Shown: in pieces, positions 24,385 through 33,751 of the stretch
Layout of the letters: each line of letters starts with the position of its first letter
Numbering within the stretch: the first letter of the stretch is position 1
From: Streptomyces aidingensis
GTDB lineage: Bacteria > Actinomycetota > Actinomycetes > Streptomycetales > Streptomycetaceae
Assembly: GCF_900112355.1 (NCBI RefSeq)
Contig: NZ_FOLM01000007.1
Coordinates: forward strand, 124,001 to 188,000
Reading direction: 5' to 3'
Length of the DNA: 64,000 nt
Notes under the pieces: model-generated
The model's input: the letters and a program-made list of their open reading frames with translations, nothing else
What the model was told of the DNA's origin: nothing
Database searches by the model: none
Position numbers and translations under genes: made by a program

Positions 24385-26025
24385 TCAGAGCGCGTCGTGC
24401 ACGGTGCGGCCGGCCACCACGGTGCGCAGGCAGTGCGGCAGCGGACCGCCGGGGGCGAGGCCGGGCAGGCCGGGGGTGCCGGAGCGGGGATCGGTGGACC
24501 AGCGGGCGATGCGGTCGTCCGGGGCCTGCACCACCAGCTCCCCGGTCCGCCACACCGCGTAGTCCGCCGGTGCGCCCGGGACCAGCACACCGGCACCGTC
24601 ACGGCCCAGCGCGCGCCAGCCGCCCCGGGTGTGCGCGGTGAAGGCGGCGCGCACCGAGATCCGGTGTCCGGGCGTGCGGTGGAAGGCGGCGGCGCGGACC
24701 CCGCCCCACGGGTCCAGCGGGGTCACCGGGGCGTCCGAGCCGAAGGCCAGCGGCACGCCGGCCCGCAGCAGGGCGGCGAAAGGGTTGAGGGTGCCGGCCC
24801 GGGCGGTGCCGAGCCGTCCGGCGTACATCCCGTCCGCACCGCCCCAGGCCGCGTCGAAGGCGGGCTGGACCGAGGCGGTCAGGCCGAGTGCGGCGAACTC
24901 GGCGATGGCCGCCGGGGTGAGCATCTCGGCGTGCTCCACGCGGTGCCGCAGGGCCCGCACCCGGGCGATGCCCAGGGCGCGGGCGGCGGCCCGCACCCCT
25001 TCGGTGACCGTGCCGATCGCCGCGTCGCCGATGGCGTGGAAACCGGCCTGCACGCCCGCCTCGGTGCAGGCGGTGACATGGGCGGCCACGGCCTCGGCGT
25101 CCAGATAGGCGTCGCCGGTGTGCGCGGCGCCGTGCACATCGGCGTAGGGCTCGCGCAGCCGGGCGGTGCGGGACCCCAGGGAGCCGTCCACGAACAGGTC
25201 GCCGGCCGCGCCGGCCGCGCCGAGATCCAGGACGGCCTCGGCCTCCTTCGCGGAGGTGAACGCCTGGCCCCAGTAGCCGAACACCCGGGGCCCGGGCCGG
25301 GCGGCGGCGAGCGCCAGCAGGGCGGTGAGATCGTCCTCGCCGGAGATGTCGGGTCCGGCGCATTCGTGCAGCGAGCCGATGCCCAGCGCGGCGGCGCGGT
25401 CCAGCGCGGCGCGCTGCGCCTCGGCCCGCTGCGCCGGGGTGACGGCGGCCAGCGCGGCACGGCGGACGGCGTGGTGGGCCTCGCCGGTGAGCGGCCCGTC
25501 GGGCAGCCCGTGCCGCGCGAAAGGCCCCCGCACCAGGCCGAGCAGGGCGGTGCCGGCCAGCGCGGAGTGCACGTCGACCCGGCTGAGGTAGAGCGGCCGG
25601 CCGCCGGCCGCGGCGTCCAGCTCGGCCCGGCCGGGCGGGCGGCGGTCCGGCCAGTGCGTGTCGTCCCAGCCGTGCCCGAGCAGTACCGCGTCCCCGGGCC
25701 GGGCCGCGGCATGGCGCCGCACCCGCTCCAGCACCTCGGCCGCGTCCCGCGTGCCGGCCAGGTCCAGGCCGGTCAGGGTCAGCCCGGCCGCGGTGGTGTG
25801 CACATGTGCGTCCGTGAACGCCGGGGTGACCAGGGCGCCGTCGAGGTCGACGGTCTCGTCGGCGGAGGCGGCGAAGGAGTCGGCGGCCCCCTCCGAGCCC
25901 ACCCAGGCGACCGTGTCCCCCTCGGTGACCATGGCGGTGGCGAAGGGGTCGGCGGGGGTGTGCACCGCGCCGTTGCGGAGCAGGACGGTGCGCCGGGCGG
26001 CGCCGGGGCTTGTGCGGTCGGTCAT
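24385..26025 (-). CDS. amidohydrolase family 3 (YtcJ-like) metal-dependent hydrolase
   Basis: 546 residues. TIM-barrel amidohydrolase: metal-binding His pair in TPAFTDAHVHTTAAGL, then FVDGSLGSRTARL, HAIGDAAIGTV and RVEHAEMLTP, and the catalytic Asp in LAFGSDAPVTPLDPW. These fit the D-aminoacylase/YtcJ group, which hydrolyses amide or formamide bonds in the cytosol. No signal peptide. The ATG at 26025 replaces a longer frame whose first 48 codons look non-coding. Transcribed in the same direction as the Lrp regulator 55 bp upstream, so possibly co-transcribed. Confidence 0.9.
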   Translation of the reverse strand: MTDRTSPGAARRTVLLRNGAVHTPADPFATAMVTEGDTVAWVGSEGAADSFAASADETVDLDGALVTPAFTDAHVHTTAAGLTLTGLDLAGTRDAAEVLERVRRHAAARPGDAVLLGHGWDDTHWPDRRPPGRAELDAAAGGRPLYLSRVDVHSALAGTALLGLVRGPFARHGLPDGPLTGEAHHAVRRAALAAVTPAQRAEAQRAALDRAAALGIGSLHECAGPDISGEDDLTALLALAAARPGPRVFGYWGQAFTSAKEAEAVLDLGAAGAAGDLFVDGSLGSRTARLREPYADVHGAAHTGDAYLDAEAVAAHVTACTEAGVQAGFHAIGDAAIGTVTEGVRAAARALGIARVRALRHRVEHAEMLTPAAIAEFAALGLTASVQPAFDAAWGGADGMYAGRLGTARAGTLNPFAALLRAGVPLAFGSDAPVTPLDPWGGVRAAAFHRTPGHRISVRAAFTAHTRGGWRALGRDGAGVLVPGAPADYAVWRTGELVVQAPDDRIARWSTDPRSGTPGLPGLAPGGPLPHCLRTVVAGRTVHDAL

Positions 26026-26080
26026 GGCTGCCAGTCTCGCGTCCGGGGCCGGCCGGTCCCGACGCGGGGTGCGCGGGGGG

Positions 26081-26521
26081 TCAGACCCGGGGCGGCCGGG
26101 CCTCGTAGGGCGTGGAGAGCACCACGGTGGTGCGGGTGGACACCCCGGCCAGCGAGCGGATCCGGGCAAGCAGGTGCTCCAGCTCGGCCGGGGTGGCCAC
26201 GCGGACCTTGAGGATGTAGTTCTCGTCCCCGGCCACGCTGTGGCACGCCTCGATCTCCGGCACGTCGGCGAGCCGGTCGGCGATGTCGTCGGGCGCGCTG
26301 GGATCGAACGGTTTGACGGAGATGAACGCGGTCAGCGGCAGCCCCACGGCGTCGGGGTCGATGATGGCGGCATAGCCGCGGATGATGCCGCGCTGCTCCA
26401 GCCGCCGGACCCGCTGGTGCACCGCGGAGGTGGACAGGCCGGTGGCCCTGCCCAGGTCGGTGTAGCTCATGCGCCCGTCGCTGACGAGCAGTTCCACGAT
26501 CCGCCGGTCGAGTTCCTCCAC
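26081..26521 (-). CDS. Lrp/AsnC family transcriptional regulator
   Basis: 146 residues. N-terminal HTH (MSYTDLGRATGLSTSAVHQRVRRLEQRGIIRGYAAIIDPDAVG) and C-terminal RAM ligand domain (FISVKPF ... EIEACHSVAGDENYILKVRVATPAELEHLLARI), whose GDENYIL part forms the amino-acid pocket. It starts at GTG 26521. Upstream lies a 305-bp divergent gap. Lrp-type proteins usually respond to amino acids; the target here may be the amidohydrolase or the divergent gene. Confidence 0.93.
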   Translation of the reverse strand: MEELDRRIVELLVSDGRMSYTDLGRATGLSTSAVHQRVRRLEQRGIIRGYAAIIDPDAVGLPLTAFISVKPFDPSAPDDIADRLADVPEIEACHSVAGDENYILKVRVATPAELEHLLARIRSLAGVSTRTTVVLSTPYEARPPRV

Positions 26522-26711
26522 AGCCGGTCAACTTACTGTGCCGGGCCCGTCCAGGCACATCCGCCGGGCATCCGGACGGACGGCGCACACCCGGCGACGG
26601 GCGGCCGGCGGACGGAGCGGCGGGCAGGACGGCGGGCAGCACAGGAGGTGGCCGCACCGGGGCATCGGGAGCGCGCCGGGGGCACGGTCCGCGCACCGCG
26701 TGTGACGAAAA

Positions 26712-26809
26712 CCACAGGTGTGCTGCGGTGTGCGCTGGTGCGCCGCGATTAGCGGTCAGACCCCGCGGGAAGTGCTTGCTGTGGCCAAGACCACAGTTCC
26801 GGGCCACAG
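26712..26809. promoter_or_regulatory. CCACAG repeat cluster upstream of a hypothetical gene
   Basis: CCACAG occurs at 26712-26717, 26791-26796 and 26804-26809. An inverted copy CTGTGG at 26779-26784 forms a perfect palindrome with the second (CTGTGG-CCAAGA-CCACAG). The cluster sits within about 115 bp of the next start codon in an otherwise empty 305-bp gap (26522-26826) between divergent genes, so it may bind the Lrp protein or another regulator. Confidence 0.4.
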
Positions 26810-26826
26810 TTCGCAAGGGGGATGCC

Positions 26827-27375
26827 ATGCGCACCACGAAGCAGCTCCGCGCCACCGAGATCACCGTGATCGAGGCGGCCGAGGAGGCAGAGGACCCCGA
26901 CGACCCGGCCCGGTGCCGGGTCCACGGCCTGCCGGCCGGGTCCGCGGAGGAGGACGAGACGCCGGCCGACGCCGTCCGGGTGAAATGCGCGGACTGCGGG
27001 CAGTCGATCGCGGTGGCCGAGCCGGGCGGCCCGCTGCCGCGCCACGCCACCTGCCCCGCCCGGTGGAACCCCTTCGGACTGACGGTGTGCGCCGGCTCCG
27101 GCCGGAGTGTCTCGGCCGAGGAGTTCGAGGCCGGCGCCCGGCAGCCCGCCCCGCGGCACGAGCCGGCGGCCCGGGCCCTGCCGGAGAGCCTGGACTGGCG
27201 CCTGCAGCCGTTCTCGCACGCGGTGGTGGTGCCGCGGCGCCCGGCTGTGGAGGTGCCGGTGGAGCGGGTGGAGATCCCGCCGCCGCCGGAGCGGCTGCGC
27301 GGCACCCCGATGCGCCGCGCGGCGGTCCGCGCGCCGCTGCGCGGACGCGTCCCCCGGATGCGCCGCGCCGCCTGA
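26827..27375 (+). CDS. hypothetical protein with cysteine-rich middle
   Basis: 182 residues, ATG with AAGGGGG upstream. The N-terminal third is acidic (EAAEEAEDPDDPA). The middle has spaced cysteines (CRVHG, CADCGQSIAV, CPARWNPFGLTVCAGSGRS) that could bind a metal. The C-terminal third is rich in Pro and Arg (PPPPERLRG ... RAPLRGRVPRMRRAA). No signal peptide or membrane helix. I do not recognise the family. It stands alone between divergent and convergent neighbours. Confidence 0.65.
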   Translation: MRTTKQLRATEITVIEAAEEAEDPDDPARCRVHGLPAGSAEEDETPADAVRVKCADCGQSIAVAEPGGPLPRHATCPARWNPFGLTVCAGSGRSVSAEEFEAGARQPAPRHEPAARALPESLDWRLQPFSHAVVVPRRPAVEVPVERVEIPPPPERLRGTPMRRAAVRAPLRGRVPRMRRAA

Positions 27376-27441
27376 CCCCCGGGCGGGCCGCGCACGCCGG
27401 CACGGACCCGGCCCCGGGGCGGCTCCGCGCCGGGGAGGGGA

Positions 27442-28629
27442 TCAGCGGCCGGGCGGGCCCGCCAGGTCACGGGCGATGACCATGCGCTGGATCTGATTGG
27501 TGCCCTCGACGATCTGGAGGACCTTGGCCTCGCGCATATAGCGCTCGGCCGGGAAGTCCGAGGTGCAGCCGTAACCGCCCATGAGCTGCACCGCGTCCGT
27601 GGTCACCCGCATGGCCGTGTCGGTGCAGAACAGCTTGGCCATGGCGGCCTGCCGGGAGAACGGCTCTCCCGTGTCGCGCAGTCGCGCGGCTGCCAGGTAC
27701 AGCGCCCGGCCGGCCTCGATCTGGGTGGCCATGTCGGCGAGCATGAAGCGCAGGCCCTGGAAGTCCAGCACCGGCCGGCCGAACTGATGGCGCTGGGCGG
27801 TGAACCACAGGGCGGTGTCCAGCGCCGCCTGGGCCAGGCCGACCGCACACGCCGCGATGCCCAGCCGTCCGGAGTCCAGGGCGGCCAGGGCGATGGCGAA
27901 GCCCTCGCCCTCGGCGCCGATCCGGCGGGCGTCCGGCACCCGGACCCCGTCCAGGTGGACCTGCGCGGTGGGCGAGCCGCCCAGGCCCATCTTGCGCTCG
28001 GGTGCGGCGGCGGTGAGCCCCGGGGCGTCGCCCGGCACCAGGAAGGCGGTGATGCCGCGCGGCCCGGGCGCCCCGGTGCGGGCGAACACGGTGTAGAAGT
28101 CGGCGATGCCGCCGTGCGTGATCCAGGCCTTGGTGCCGGTCAGCACCCAGTCGTCGCCGTCCCGCACGGCGCGGGTGCGCAGGGCGGCGGCGTCGGAGCC
28201 GGAGGCCGGCTCGGAGAGGCAGTAGGCGCCCAGGGTGCCGCCGCCGAGCATCGCGGGCAGGTGCGCGGCACGCTGCCCGGCGGTGCCGTACCCGGCCAGC
28301 GCGTGGCAGGCCAGCGTGTGCACGCTCACTCCCAGGCCGACGGTCAGCCGGGCGGCGGCCAGTTCCTCCAGCATCTGGAGATACACCTGGTAGGGCTGGC
28401 CACCGCCGCCGTACTCCTGCGGATAGGGCAGGGACAGCAGTCCGGTCCCGGAGAGCCGGCGGAAGACCTCCCGGGGGAACCGGGCGGCGGCCTCCTCCTC
28501 GTCGGCGACCGGGACGATCTCCTTGTGGATCAGCTCCCGGACCAGCTCCAGCAGATCGCGGGCCTCTTCGGTGGGCAGGGTGCGCCGCACCTGCCGGGGG
28601 CGGGCGGCGGGCGTCACGGCGGGGGTCAT
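27442..28629 (-). CDS. acyl-CoA dehydrogenase family protein
   Basis: 395 residues. FAD-dependent alpha-beta dehydrogenation of acyl-CoA thioesters. The conserved blocks are present: AYCLSEPASGSDAAAL, VLTGTKAWITHGG (FAD binding), QRHQFGRPVLDFQGLRFMLADM, and MGGYGCTSDFPAERYMREAKVLQIVEGTNQIQRMVIAR, which carries the catalytic Glu (VEGTNQI). Short- or branched-chain substrates are likely but not provable. Monocistronic. Confidence 0.93.
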   Translation of the reverse strand: MTPAVTPAARPRQVRRTLPTEEARDLLELVRELIHKEIVPVADEEEAAARFPREVFRRLSGTGLLSLPYPQEYGGGGQPYQVYLQMLEELAAARLTVGLGVSVHTLACHALAGYGTAGQRAAHLPAMLGGGTLGAYCLSEPASGSDAAALRTRAVRDGDDWVLTGTKAWITHGGIADFYTVFARTGAPGPRGITAFLVPGDAPGLTAAAPERKMGLGGSPTAQVHLDGVRVPDARRIGAEGEGFAIALAALDSGRLGIAACAVGLAQAALDTALWFTAQRHQFGRPVLDFQGLRFMLADMATQIEAGRALYLAAARLRDTGEPFSRQAAMAKLFCTDTAMRVTTDAVQLMGGYGCTSDFPAERYMREAKVLQIVEGTNQIQRMVIARDLAGPPGR

Positions 28630-28859
28630 CTCGCTCCTCCCTGTCGGGCGCTGGGGCAGCGGTCGCCAGGGATGGGCGGCGGCACTGCCGTGATGAGGTC
28701 TGCGGTCCGTGCCGTCCGGCCGCCGGGTCGCGGCGGCCGGCGATCACGTCCGGCCGCCCGAGTATGCCGGATCGGCCGCCGCGCCCACGAGGGGCCCGGA
28801 GCCCGGCCCGGGTGCCGGTGCGGCACGGCCGGGCGCACCCGGCGAGGCGCGCCCGTGCC

Positions 28860-30251
28860 TCAGTGGATACCGGCCGCGGCCAGTGCACCGCTCTGGTCGG
28901 CACTCGGGTGCAGCGGGAAGAGCAGGTAGCAGATCCCGCCGGTGCCGGAGGCCGGGGCGCCGGCCGCGGTGCGGCGCCGGGTGCGCAGCCAGATGTTCTC
29001 GAAGGCGCGGCGGGGGTAGACGCGGCGGACGTCGGCGTTGTCCCGGCCGGCCGGGTCGTGGGCCACCACATCCCCTTCCCGGGTGAAGCCGGTCACGGCC
29101 ATCAGATGGCCGGCCGTGCCGTACCCGGCGCCGGGCAGTTCGCCCTCGTGGAAGGACTGGGAGGTGATCGGCGGAATGCCGGCCCGGACCAGCCGCTCGG
29201 CATGGGCCAGCGAGGGCAGCCGGGTCACCACGGCCTGGATGCCGGGGTGCGCGGCGGCGGCGTAGGCGGTGTTGAAGGGCCAGTTGCCGCAGCCGCCGTA
29301 GGCGTGGTCGTAGGTGTGCCGGGCGGCGTGGCAGACCTGCGGGTCGTCGTAGGAGGGGTCGACCCAGGCGAGTTCCCGGGCGGTCGGCCGGTGTCCCCAG
29401 AACTCCAGGACCATCTGCACCGAGGTGGGGCTGCACCAGGCCTCGCCGCCGTTGTCGTACTCGGGGTAGCGGCCGGTGTGGACGTTCTGCGAGTAGGCCG
29501 GGACCGGCAGCTCGGTGCCGGCGGCCGGGCCGGGGGCGGTGGCCGGGACCTCTTCCCTGGCGGGCACCGCGGAGGCCAGCGCGCCGGCCCGCCACACCAC
29601 GGGGGTGGCGGTGCTGCCGGGCGCCCGGAACAGGGTCAGGCGCAGCCGCCAGGAGCGGAACGGCACCCGGTCCGCTGCCGGACCGGCGACGGCCACGGTG
29701 TCGGTGTGCACGGTGCTGCGGCCGTCGGACTGGTCGGGCACCGAGGTGCGGCGGAGATCCCGGTCCCCCGAGGCCCAGTCGCCGAGCGTGTACCAGGGGG
29801 TGTGGCCGCCGTCGGCGTAGCCGGCGCGCAGTTCCACGCGCAGCCAGGTGCCGGGCGGGGTGGCGGCGTTCCAGGAGGGGACGAGTTCGTCCGCGGGGGC
29901 GGCGGTGCGGTGCTCGGGCGAGACCCAGACGGCGTACTCCCAGCCGGCGGAACGGCCGGTGTGCGGGTCGGTGTGGCGCAGGACGCCGTGCGGGCGGTCG
30001 ATCACGATGCCGGGGCGGGGCAGGGCGCGGGTGCCGGTGCCCTGTGCGGTGCCGCGGTCCCAGTCGGCCGCGGTGGTCCAGGCGTGGTACTCCGGGACCG
30101 GGCCGCCCCCGGCGGGCAGCGCCGGGTCCCGGTGCCGGGCCGGCGGGCGGGGCCGCAGCGGCGCGGCGGGCGGGGTGGCGGAGGCCGGCCCGGTCCCGGC
30201 GGCGAGCGCGGAGAGCAGGGCGGCGGAGAGCAGGGCGCGGCGGTGGGTCAC
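28860..30251 (-). CDS. secreted C39-like peptidase family protein
   Basis: 463 residues. Signal peptide MTHRRALLSAALLSALAAGTGPASA, then an N-terminal beta-rich region of about 220 residues and a C-terminal papain-like peptidase_C39_2 domain: the Cys in NGGEAWCSPTSVQMVL, His in GTAGHLMAVTGFT and Asp in VVAHDPAGRDN. Such exported proteins are common in Streptomyces; the substrate is unknown. The 230 bp downstream (28630-28859) to the acyl-CoA dehydrogenase start hold no gene. Confidence 0.88.
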   Translation of the reverse strand: MTHRRALLSAALLSALAAGTGPASATPPAAPLRPRPPARHRDPALPAGGGPVPEYHAWTTAADWDRGTAQGTGTRALPRPGIVIDRPHGVLRHTDPHTGRSAGWEYAVWVSPEHRTAAPADELVPSWNAATPPGTWLRVELRAGYADGGHTPWYTLGDWASGDRDLRRTSVPDQSDGRSTVHTDTVAVAGPAADRVPFRSWRLRLTLFRAPGSTATPVVWRAGALASAVPAREEVPATAPGPAAGTELPVPAYSQNVHTGRYPEYDNGGEAWCSPTSVQMVLEFWGHRPTARELAWVDPSYDDPQVCHAARHTYDHAYGGCGNWPFNTAYAAAAHPGIQAVVTRLPSLAHAERLVRAGIPPITSQSFHEGELPGAGYGTAGHLMAVTGFTREGDVVAHDPAGRDNADVRRVYPRRAFENIWLRTRRRTAAGAPASGTGGICYLLFPLHPSADQSGALAAAGIH

Positions 30252-30448
30252 GGTGGTTCTCCCGGGGTGCCGGTGGGGTTCGGCGGCCGGTACCGGGCCG
30301 GGCCGGCCACCCGTCCACTATCCGGCCCGTCCGGGCCGGCGGCCAGTCATGGCACGCGGGAGCGCGCGTGCCGCGGTGCGCGCCGATGCGCTCCCCGCGA
30401 GGCCCCTAGGGGGCGGCACCGGCGCGCGGCGCGCCGTACGCTGTCCCG

Positions 30449-31057
30449 GTGACGACCGCCGACGATCCCGCGCTCACCGGGCTGGCGGCCCGGCTGCGCG
30501 GGCTGCGCCCCTCTCTGGGCCCGGTGCGGCTGATCGGGGTGGACGGGCACGCCGGATCGGGCAAGACGACCCTGTCGGCGGCGCTGAGCCGGGCGCTGGG
30601 CGGCGCCCCGGTGGTGCATCTGGACGACCTCGCCTGCCATGCGTCGCTGTTCGGCTGGACCGGCCGGCTGGACCGGCAGGTGCTCCGGCCGCTGGGCCGG
30701 GGAGAGCCCGCCCCCTACCAGGTGTACGACTGGGAGCGGCGCGGGTACATCCACAGCAGTGTGGTGAAGCCGGCACCGGTCGTGCTGCTGGAGGGGGTGG
30801 GGGCGGGCCGGCGCGCGGTGCGGCCCTTCCTGGCCTGCCTGATCTGGCTGCGGGTGGACCGGGAGACGGCCTGGGCACGGGGACAACGGCGGGACGGTGC
30901 CGCGCTGGACCCGTTCTGGGCGAGCTGGAAGCGGGCGGAGCTGCGGCATCTGGCCGAAGACCCGTCAGCACCCTTTGCAGATATCCTCCTTGAGCCGCAC
31001 GGCGGTACCTTCCGGATCCTGGAGCGGCAGACCCGGGGGCCGGCGCCGGGCGGCTGA
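30449..31057 (+). CDS. uridine kinase-like P-loop protein
   Basis: 202 residues. Walker A GVDGHAGSGKTTL near residue 35, the LDDL metal/phosphate-acceptor region (VVHLDDLACHASLFGW) and LLEGVGAGRRAV resemble uridine kinase/phosphoribulokinase proteins. GTG start. Its stop is 10 bp before the next start, so it is in an operon with the EccA-like ATPase. A hairpin (GGCACGCG at 30351-30358 with CGCGTGCC at 30365-30372) lies upstream in the divergent region. The true substrate is not known. Confidence 0.8.
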   Translation: MTTADDPALTGLAARLRGLRPSLGPVRLIGVDGHAGSGKTTLSAALSRALGGAPVVHLDDLACHASLFGWTGRLDRQVLRPLGRGEPAPYQVYDWERRGYIHSSVVKPAPVVLLEGVGAGRRAVRPFLACLIWLRVDRETAWARGQRRDGAALDPFWASWKRAELRHLAEDPSAPFADILLEPHGGTFRILERQTRGPAPGG

Positions 31058-31067
31058 GGAGCCCGTT

Positions 31068-32960
31068 GTGGGGGACGTCATGAGTTCAGGCACGCACGAC
31101 ATGCACGGCCGGCGCACGGCGGCGGACGTGGCATGGCTGCGCGGGGTGGACGCCTATGTCGCCGCCGCGTACGCGGACGCGGAGGAGTGCTTCCGCGCGG
31201 CGGTGCGCGAGGATCCCGGCATGGCGGACGCCTGGCTGGGGCTGCATGCGCTGCGCTCGGACGTGACCACCGCGCTGCTGCGGATGTACGAGCACCGGGA
31301 CCGGTTCGGCGAGCAGCGCGCCCGCCACCGGCGGCAGTTGAGCTCCTGGTACTGGCTGGGCTGGTGGGTGCAGCCGGTGCTGGAGAGCGAGCGGGATCTG
31401 CGGCTGGCACACGCCTCGCATCTGCTGGACGGCCGGCGGCTGGCCGAGCTGGACCAGGCGCTGGCCCGCTGCCCGGCACCGGACGCCGATCCGCACGCGC
31501 GGTTCCTGCATGCCTGCCGGGCCTATCTGGCCAAGGACTGGGAGGGTCTGTTCCGCTGCACCGCCTCCCTGGTGGACGATCCCCAGCTCGGGGTGGAGGC
31601 CGGCCTGTTCGCGGGCATGGCCCGGGTCCGGATGGAGATGTTCGAGCAGGCCGAGCCGCTGCTGGCGACGGCGCTGATGCGCTGCCGCAGCGAGCAGCCG
31701 CAGCGCAAGGAGCTGCGCTACTGGCTGGCCCGGGCCCGGGAGGGCAGCGGGCGCAGCGCCGCGGCCCTGCCGCTGTACCGGGCGGTGCACCAGACCGATC
31801 CGGAGTTCATGGACACCGGGGCCCGGCTGTCCGCGCTGGCGGACGAGGACGAGCTGGCCGGGGCCGGCGGCCCGCTGCCGCACGACGGTGCCGCGGGCCC
31901 GCTGGACTTCGCCGACGACCTGCCGGCCGGCGGCGACGGGCGGCGCACGGTGGTGGCCGCCGGGGTGGAGTTGCCGGGCGGGGCGGCCGGCGGCCGGCCG
32001 GGGCAGGATGCCGGGACGGGCGGCTACCCGCCCGGGCCGCGCGGCGGGGAGATACGCCGGCCGGACGGCGCGCTGCTCGCCCAGGCGCTGGCCGAGCTGG
32101 ACCGGATGGTGGGGCTGGAGCCGGTCAAGGAGCAGGTCCGGGCGATGTCCGCGCAGCTGCGGATGGCCCGGTTCCGGGCCGGACAGGGGCTGCCGGTGCA
32201 GCCGCCCAAGCGGCATTTCGTCTTCTCCGGCCCCTCGGGCACGGGCAAGACCACGGTGGCCCGGATTCTGGCCAAGGTGTTCTACGCGCTGGGGGTGCTG
32301 GGCCACGACCGGCTGGTGGAGGCCCAGCGGGCCGATCTGGTGGGCGAGTTCCTGGGCCAGACGGCGGTCAAGGCCAACCGGCTGATCGACTCGGCACTGG
32401 GCGGGGTGCTGTTCATCGACGAGGCGTACAGCCTGGTGCACTCCGGTTACAGCAAGGGCGACGCCTATGGCGACGAGGCGTTGCAGGTGCTGCTGAAGCG
32501 GGCGGAGGACAGCCGGGACCATCTGGTGGTGATCCTGGCCGGCTATCCGGAGGGCATGGAGCGGCTGCTGTCGGCCAACCCGGGGCTCGGGTCCCGGTTC
32601 ACCGCCCGGGTGGAGTTCCCCAGCTACCGGCCGGACGAGCTGACCGCCATCGGGGAGCTGCTGGCCGGGGAGCACGGCGACACCTGGGATCCGGAGGCCC
32701 GCGAGGAGCTGCGCTCCATCTGCGAGCACGTGGTGGCGGAGGGCTGGATCGACGAGCTGGGCAACGGCCGTTTTCTGCGCACCCTGTACGAGACCAGCTG
32801 CGGCTTCCGGGACATGCGGCTGACGGGCATGGTGAGCACCCCCTCGCGCGGCGACCTGGCCACGCTGCGGCTGCCGGACCTGATGCAGGCGTACGGGGAG
32901 GTCATGGCCGGCCGCGGGATCGCCCCCACCGACCGTCCCGAGCCGCCGGCGGGGCGCTGA
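31068..32960 (+). CDS. EccA/CbbX-like AAA+ ATPase with N-terminal TPR domain
   Basis: About 630 residues. The N-terminal ~280 residues are helical TPR-like repeats (GVDAYVAAAYADAEECFRAAVREDPGMADAWLGL), then a low-complexity Gly linker, then a CbxX/CfxQ-type AAA+ domain: Walker A FSGPSGTGKTTVARI near 387, Walker B GVLFIDEAYSL, sensor ILAGY and arginine finger GLGSRFTARVEFPSY. This is the architecture of EccA of type VII secretion, but no ESX gene is nearby. The start could be GTG 31068 (GAGGAG 6 bases upstream) or ATG 31080. Coupled to the kinase gene. Confidence 0.82.
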   Translation: MGDVMSSGTHDMHGRRTAADVAWLRGVDAYVAAAYADAEECFRAAVREDPGMADAWLGLHALRSDVTTALLRMYEHRDRFGEQRARHRRQLSSWYWLGWWVQPVLESERDLRLAHASHLLDGRRLAELDQALARCPAPDADPHARFLHACRAYLAKDWEGLFRCTASLVDDPQLGVEAGLFAGMARVRMEMFEQAEPLLATALMRCRSEQPQRKELRYWLARAREGSGRSAAALPLYRAVHQTDPEFMDTGARLSALADEDELAGAGGPLPHDGAAGPLDFADDLPAGGDGRRTVVAAGVELPGGAAGGRPGQDAGTGGYPPGPRGGEIRRPDGALLAQALAELDRMVGLEPVKEQVRAMSAQLRMARFRAGQGLPVQPPKRHFVFSGPSGTGKTTVARILAKVFYALGVLGHDRLVEAQRADLVGEFLGQTAVKANRLIDSALGGVLFIDEAYSLVHSGYSKGDAYGDEALQVLLKRAEDSRDHLVVILAGYPEGMERLLSANPGLGSRFTARVEFPSYRPDELTAIGELLAGEHGDTWDPEAREELRSICEHVVAEGWIDELGNGRFLRTLYETSCGFRDMRLTGMVSTPSRGDLATLRLPDLMQAYGEVMAGRGIAPTDRPEPPAGR

Positions 32961-33050
32961 GCGCTCGCCCCGCGGTGCCCGGGCCTCACGCCGTCCGCTC
33001 CTTCCCCGTCACGCGATCAGGACTCCGCGGCCCGCCCGGCCTGCAAGGGC

Positions 33051-33095
33051 GGGACGGGCGGGACCGGCGGGACCGGCGGGACCGGCGGGACCGGA
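33051..33095 (+). repeat. 9-bp tandem repeat, five copies
   Basis: GGGACCGGC is repeated in tandem, with the first and last copies each differing by one base. It lies in the 143-bp gap between two convergent genes. Simple-sequence expansion, no evident function. Confidence 0.8.
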
Positions 33096-33103
33096 GCGAG
33101 GGG

Positions 33104-33751
33104 TCAGCGGACGGCGGGCGTGCCCTCCGGGGTGATGGCGAACCAGGTGCCGCCCATGCCGTCTCCGGACACCTCGCCGGGCTCCTCCCCGGCGTAGCGG
33201 TAGAGCGGCCAGCCGCCGAGGGTCGCCTGCCAGGTGCCGTCGGGGCGTTCCAGGGCCCCCAGCAGACCGGCGTCGATGCCGTCGGCGGCCGGTGCGGGCA
33301 GGCCGCCGGCGTCCGGCAGGCGGACCGGCGGCCAGTTCTCCAGGCACTGCCGGCTCAGGCACGCCGAGGCGGGCGGGTCGGTGCGGTCCAGGACGGAGAG
33401 GTACAGGGTGCGGCCCTCGGCGTCCACCACGATCTCGCCGAGCACCGACTCGGCGATGCCGATCAGCCGGTCCGCGGGACCGGGCCGCCCCTCGTCGGCC
33501 GCCCCGTCCGTGGAGTCCTGGGCGTCGCCGGAATAGCCGGGGCCGTCCGGGTCGCCGCCTTCCCCGGTGCCGTCGGCGTCCTGCTCGCCGGACGGCTGTT
33601 CCCCGGTGCCCGCCGGGGCCGCGGCCGGCGGCTGCGGGGCGGTGACCGCCTGGCCCACCACGGGGGTGAGCGCGCCCACCGCCAGGGTGGCGCCGACGAT
33701 CCACAGCACCGTGGGAAGACGGGCCGTCAGCCCGCCGCCGCTGCCGCTCAT
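33104..33751 (-). CDS. COG4315-type exported protein (tandem YxFxxD-like repeats)
   Basis: 215 residues. An N-terminal membrane/signal segment (LPTVLWIVGATLAVGALTPVVGQAV), an acidic low-complexity stretch, then the repeat domain of the predicted-lipoprotein family COG4315: GRTLYLSVLDRTDPPASACLSRQCLENWPPV and GWPLYRYAGEEPGEVSGDGMGGTWFAITPEG. No lipobox Cys after the helix, so it is probably helix-anchored. The start overlaps the Rieske gene stop by four bases. The family is often found with redox or heme proteins at the cell surface; function unproven. Confidence 0.85.
   Translation of the reverse strand: MSGSGGGLTARLPTVLWIVGATLAVGALTPVVGQAVTAPQPPAAAPAGTGEQPSGEQDADGTGEGGDPDGPGYSGDAQDSTDGAADEGRPGPADRLIGIAESVLGEIVVDAEGRTLYLSVLDRTDPPASACLSRQCLENWPPVRLPDAGGLPAPAADGIDAGLLGALERPDGTWQATLGGWPLYRYAGEEPGEVSGDGMGGTWFAITPEGTPAVR

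Noticed and set aside
33051..33095. GGGACCGGC repeats as a possible CRISPR or regulatory array
   Set aside because: Unit of 9 bp in direct tandem with no spacers; simple sequence repeat. No CRISPR array or cas gene seen anywhere in the window.
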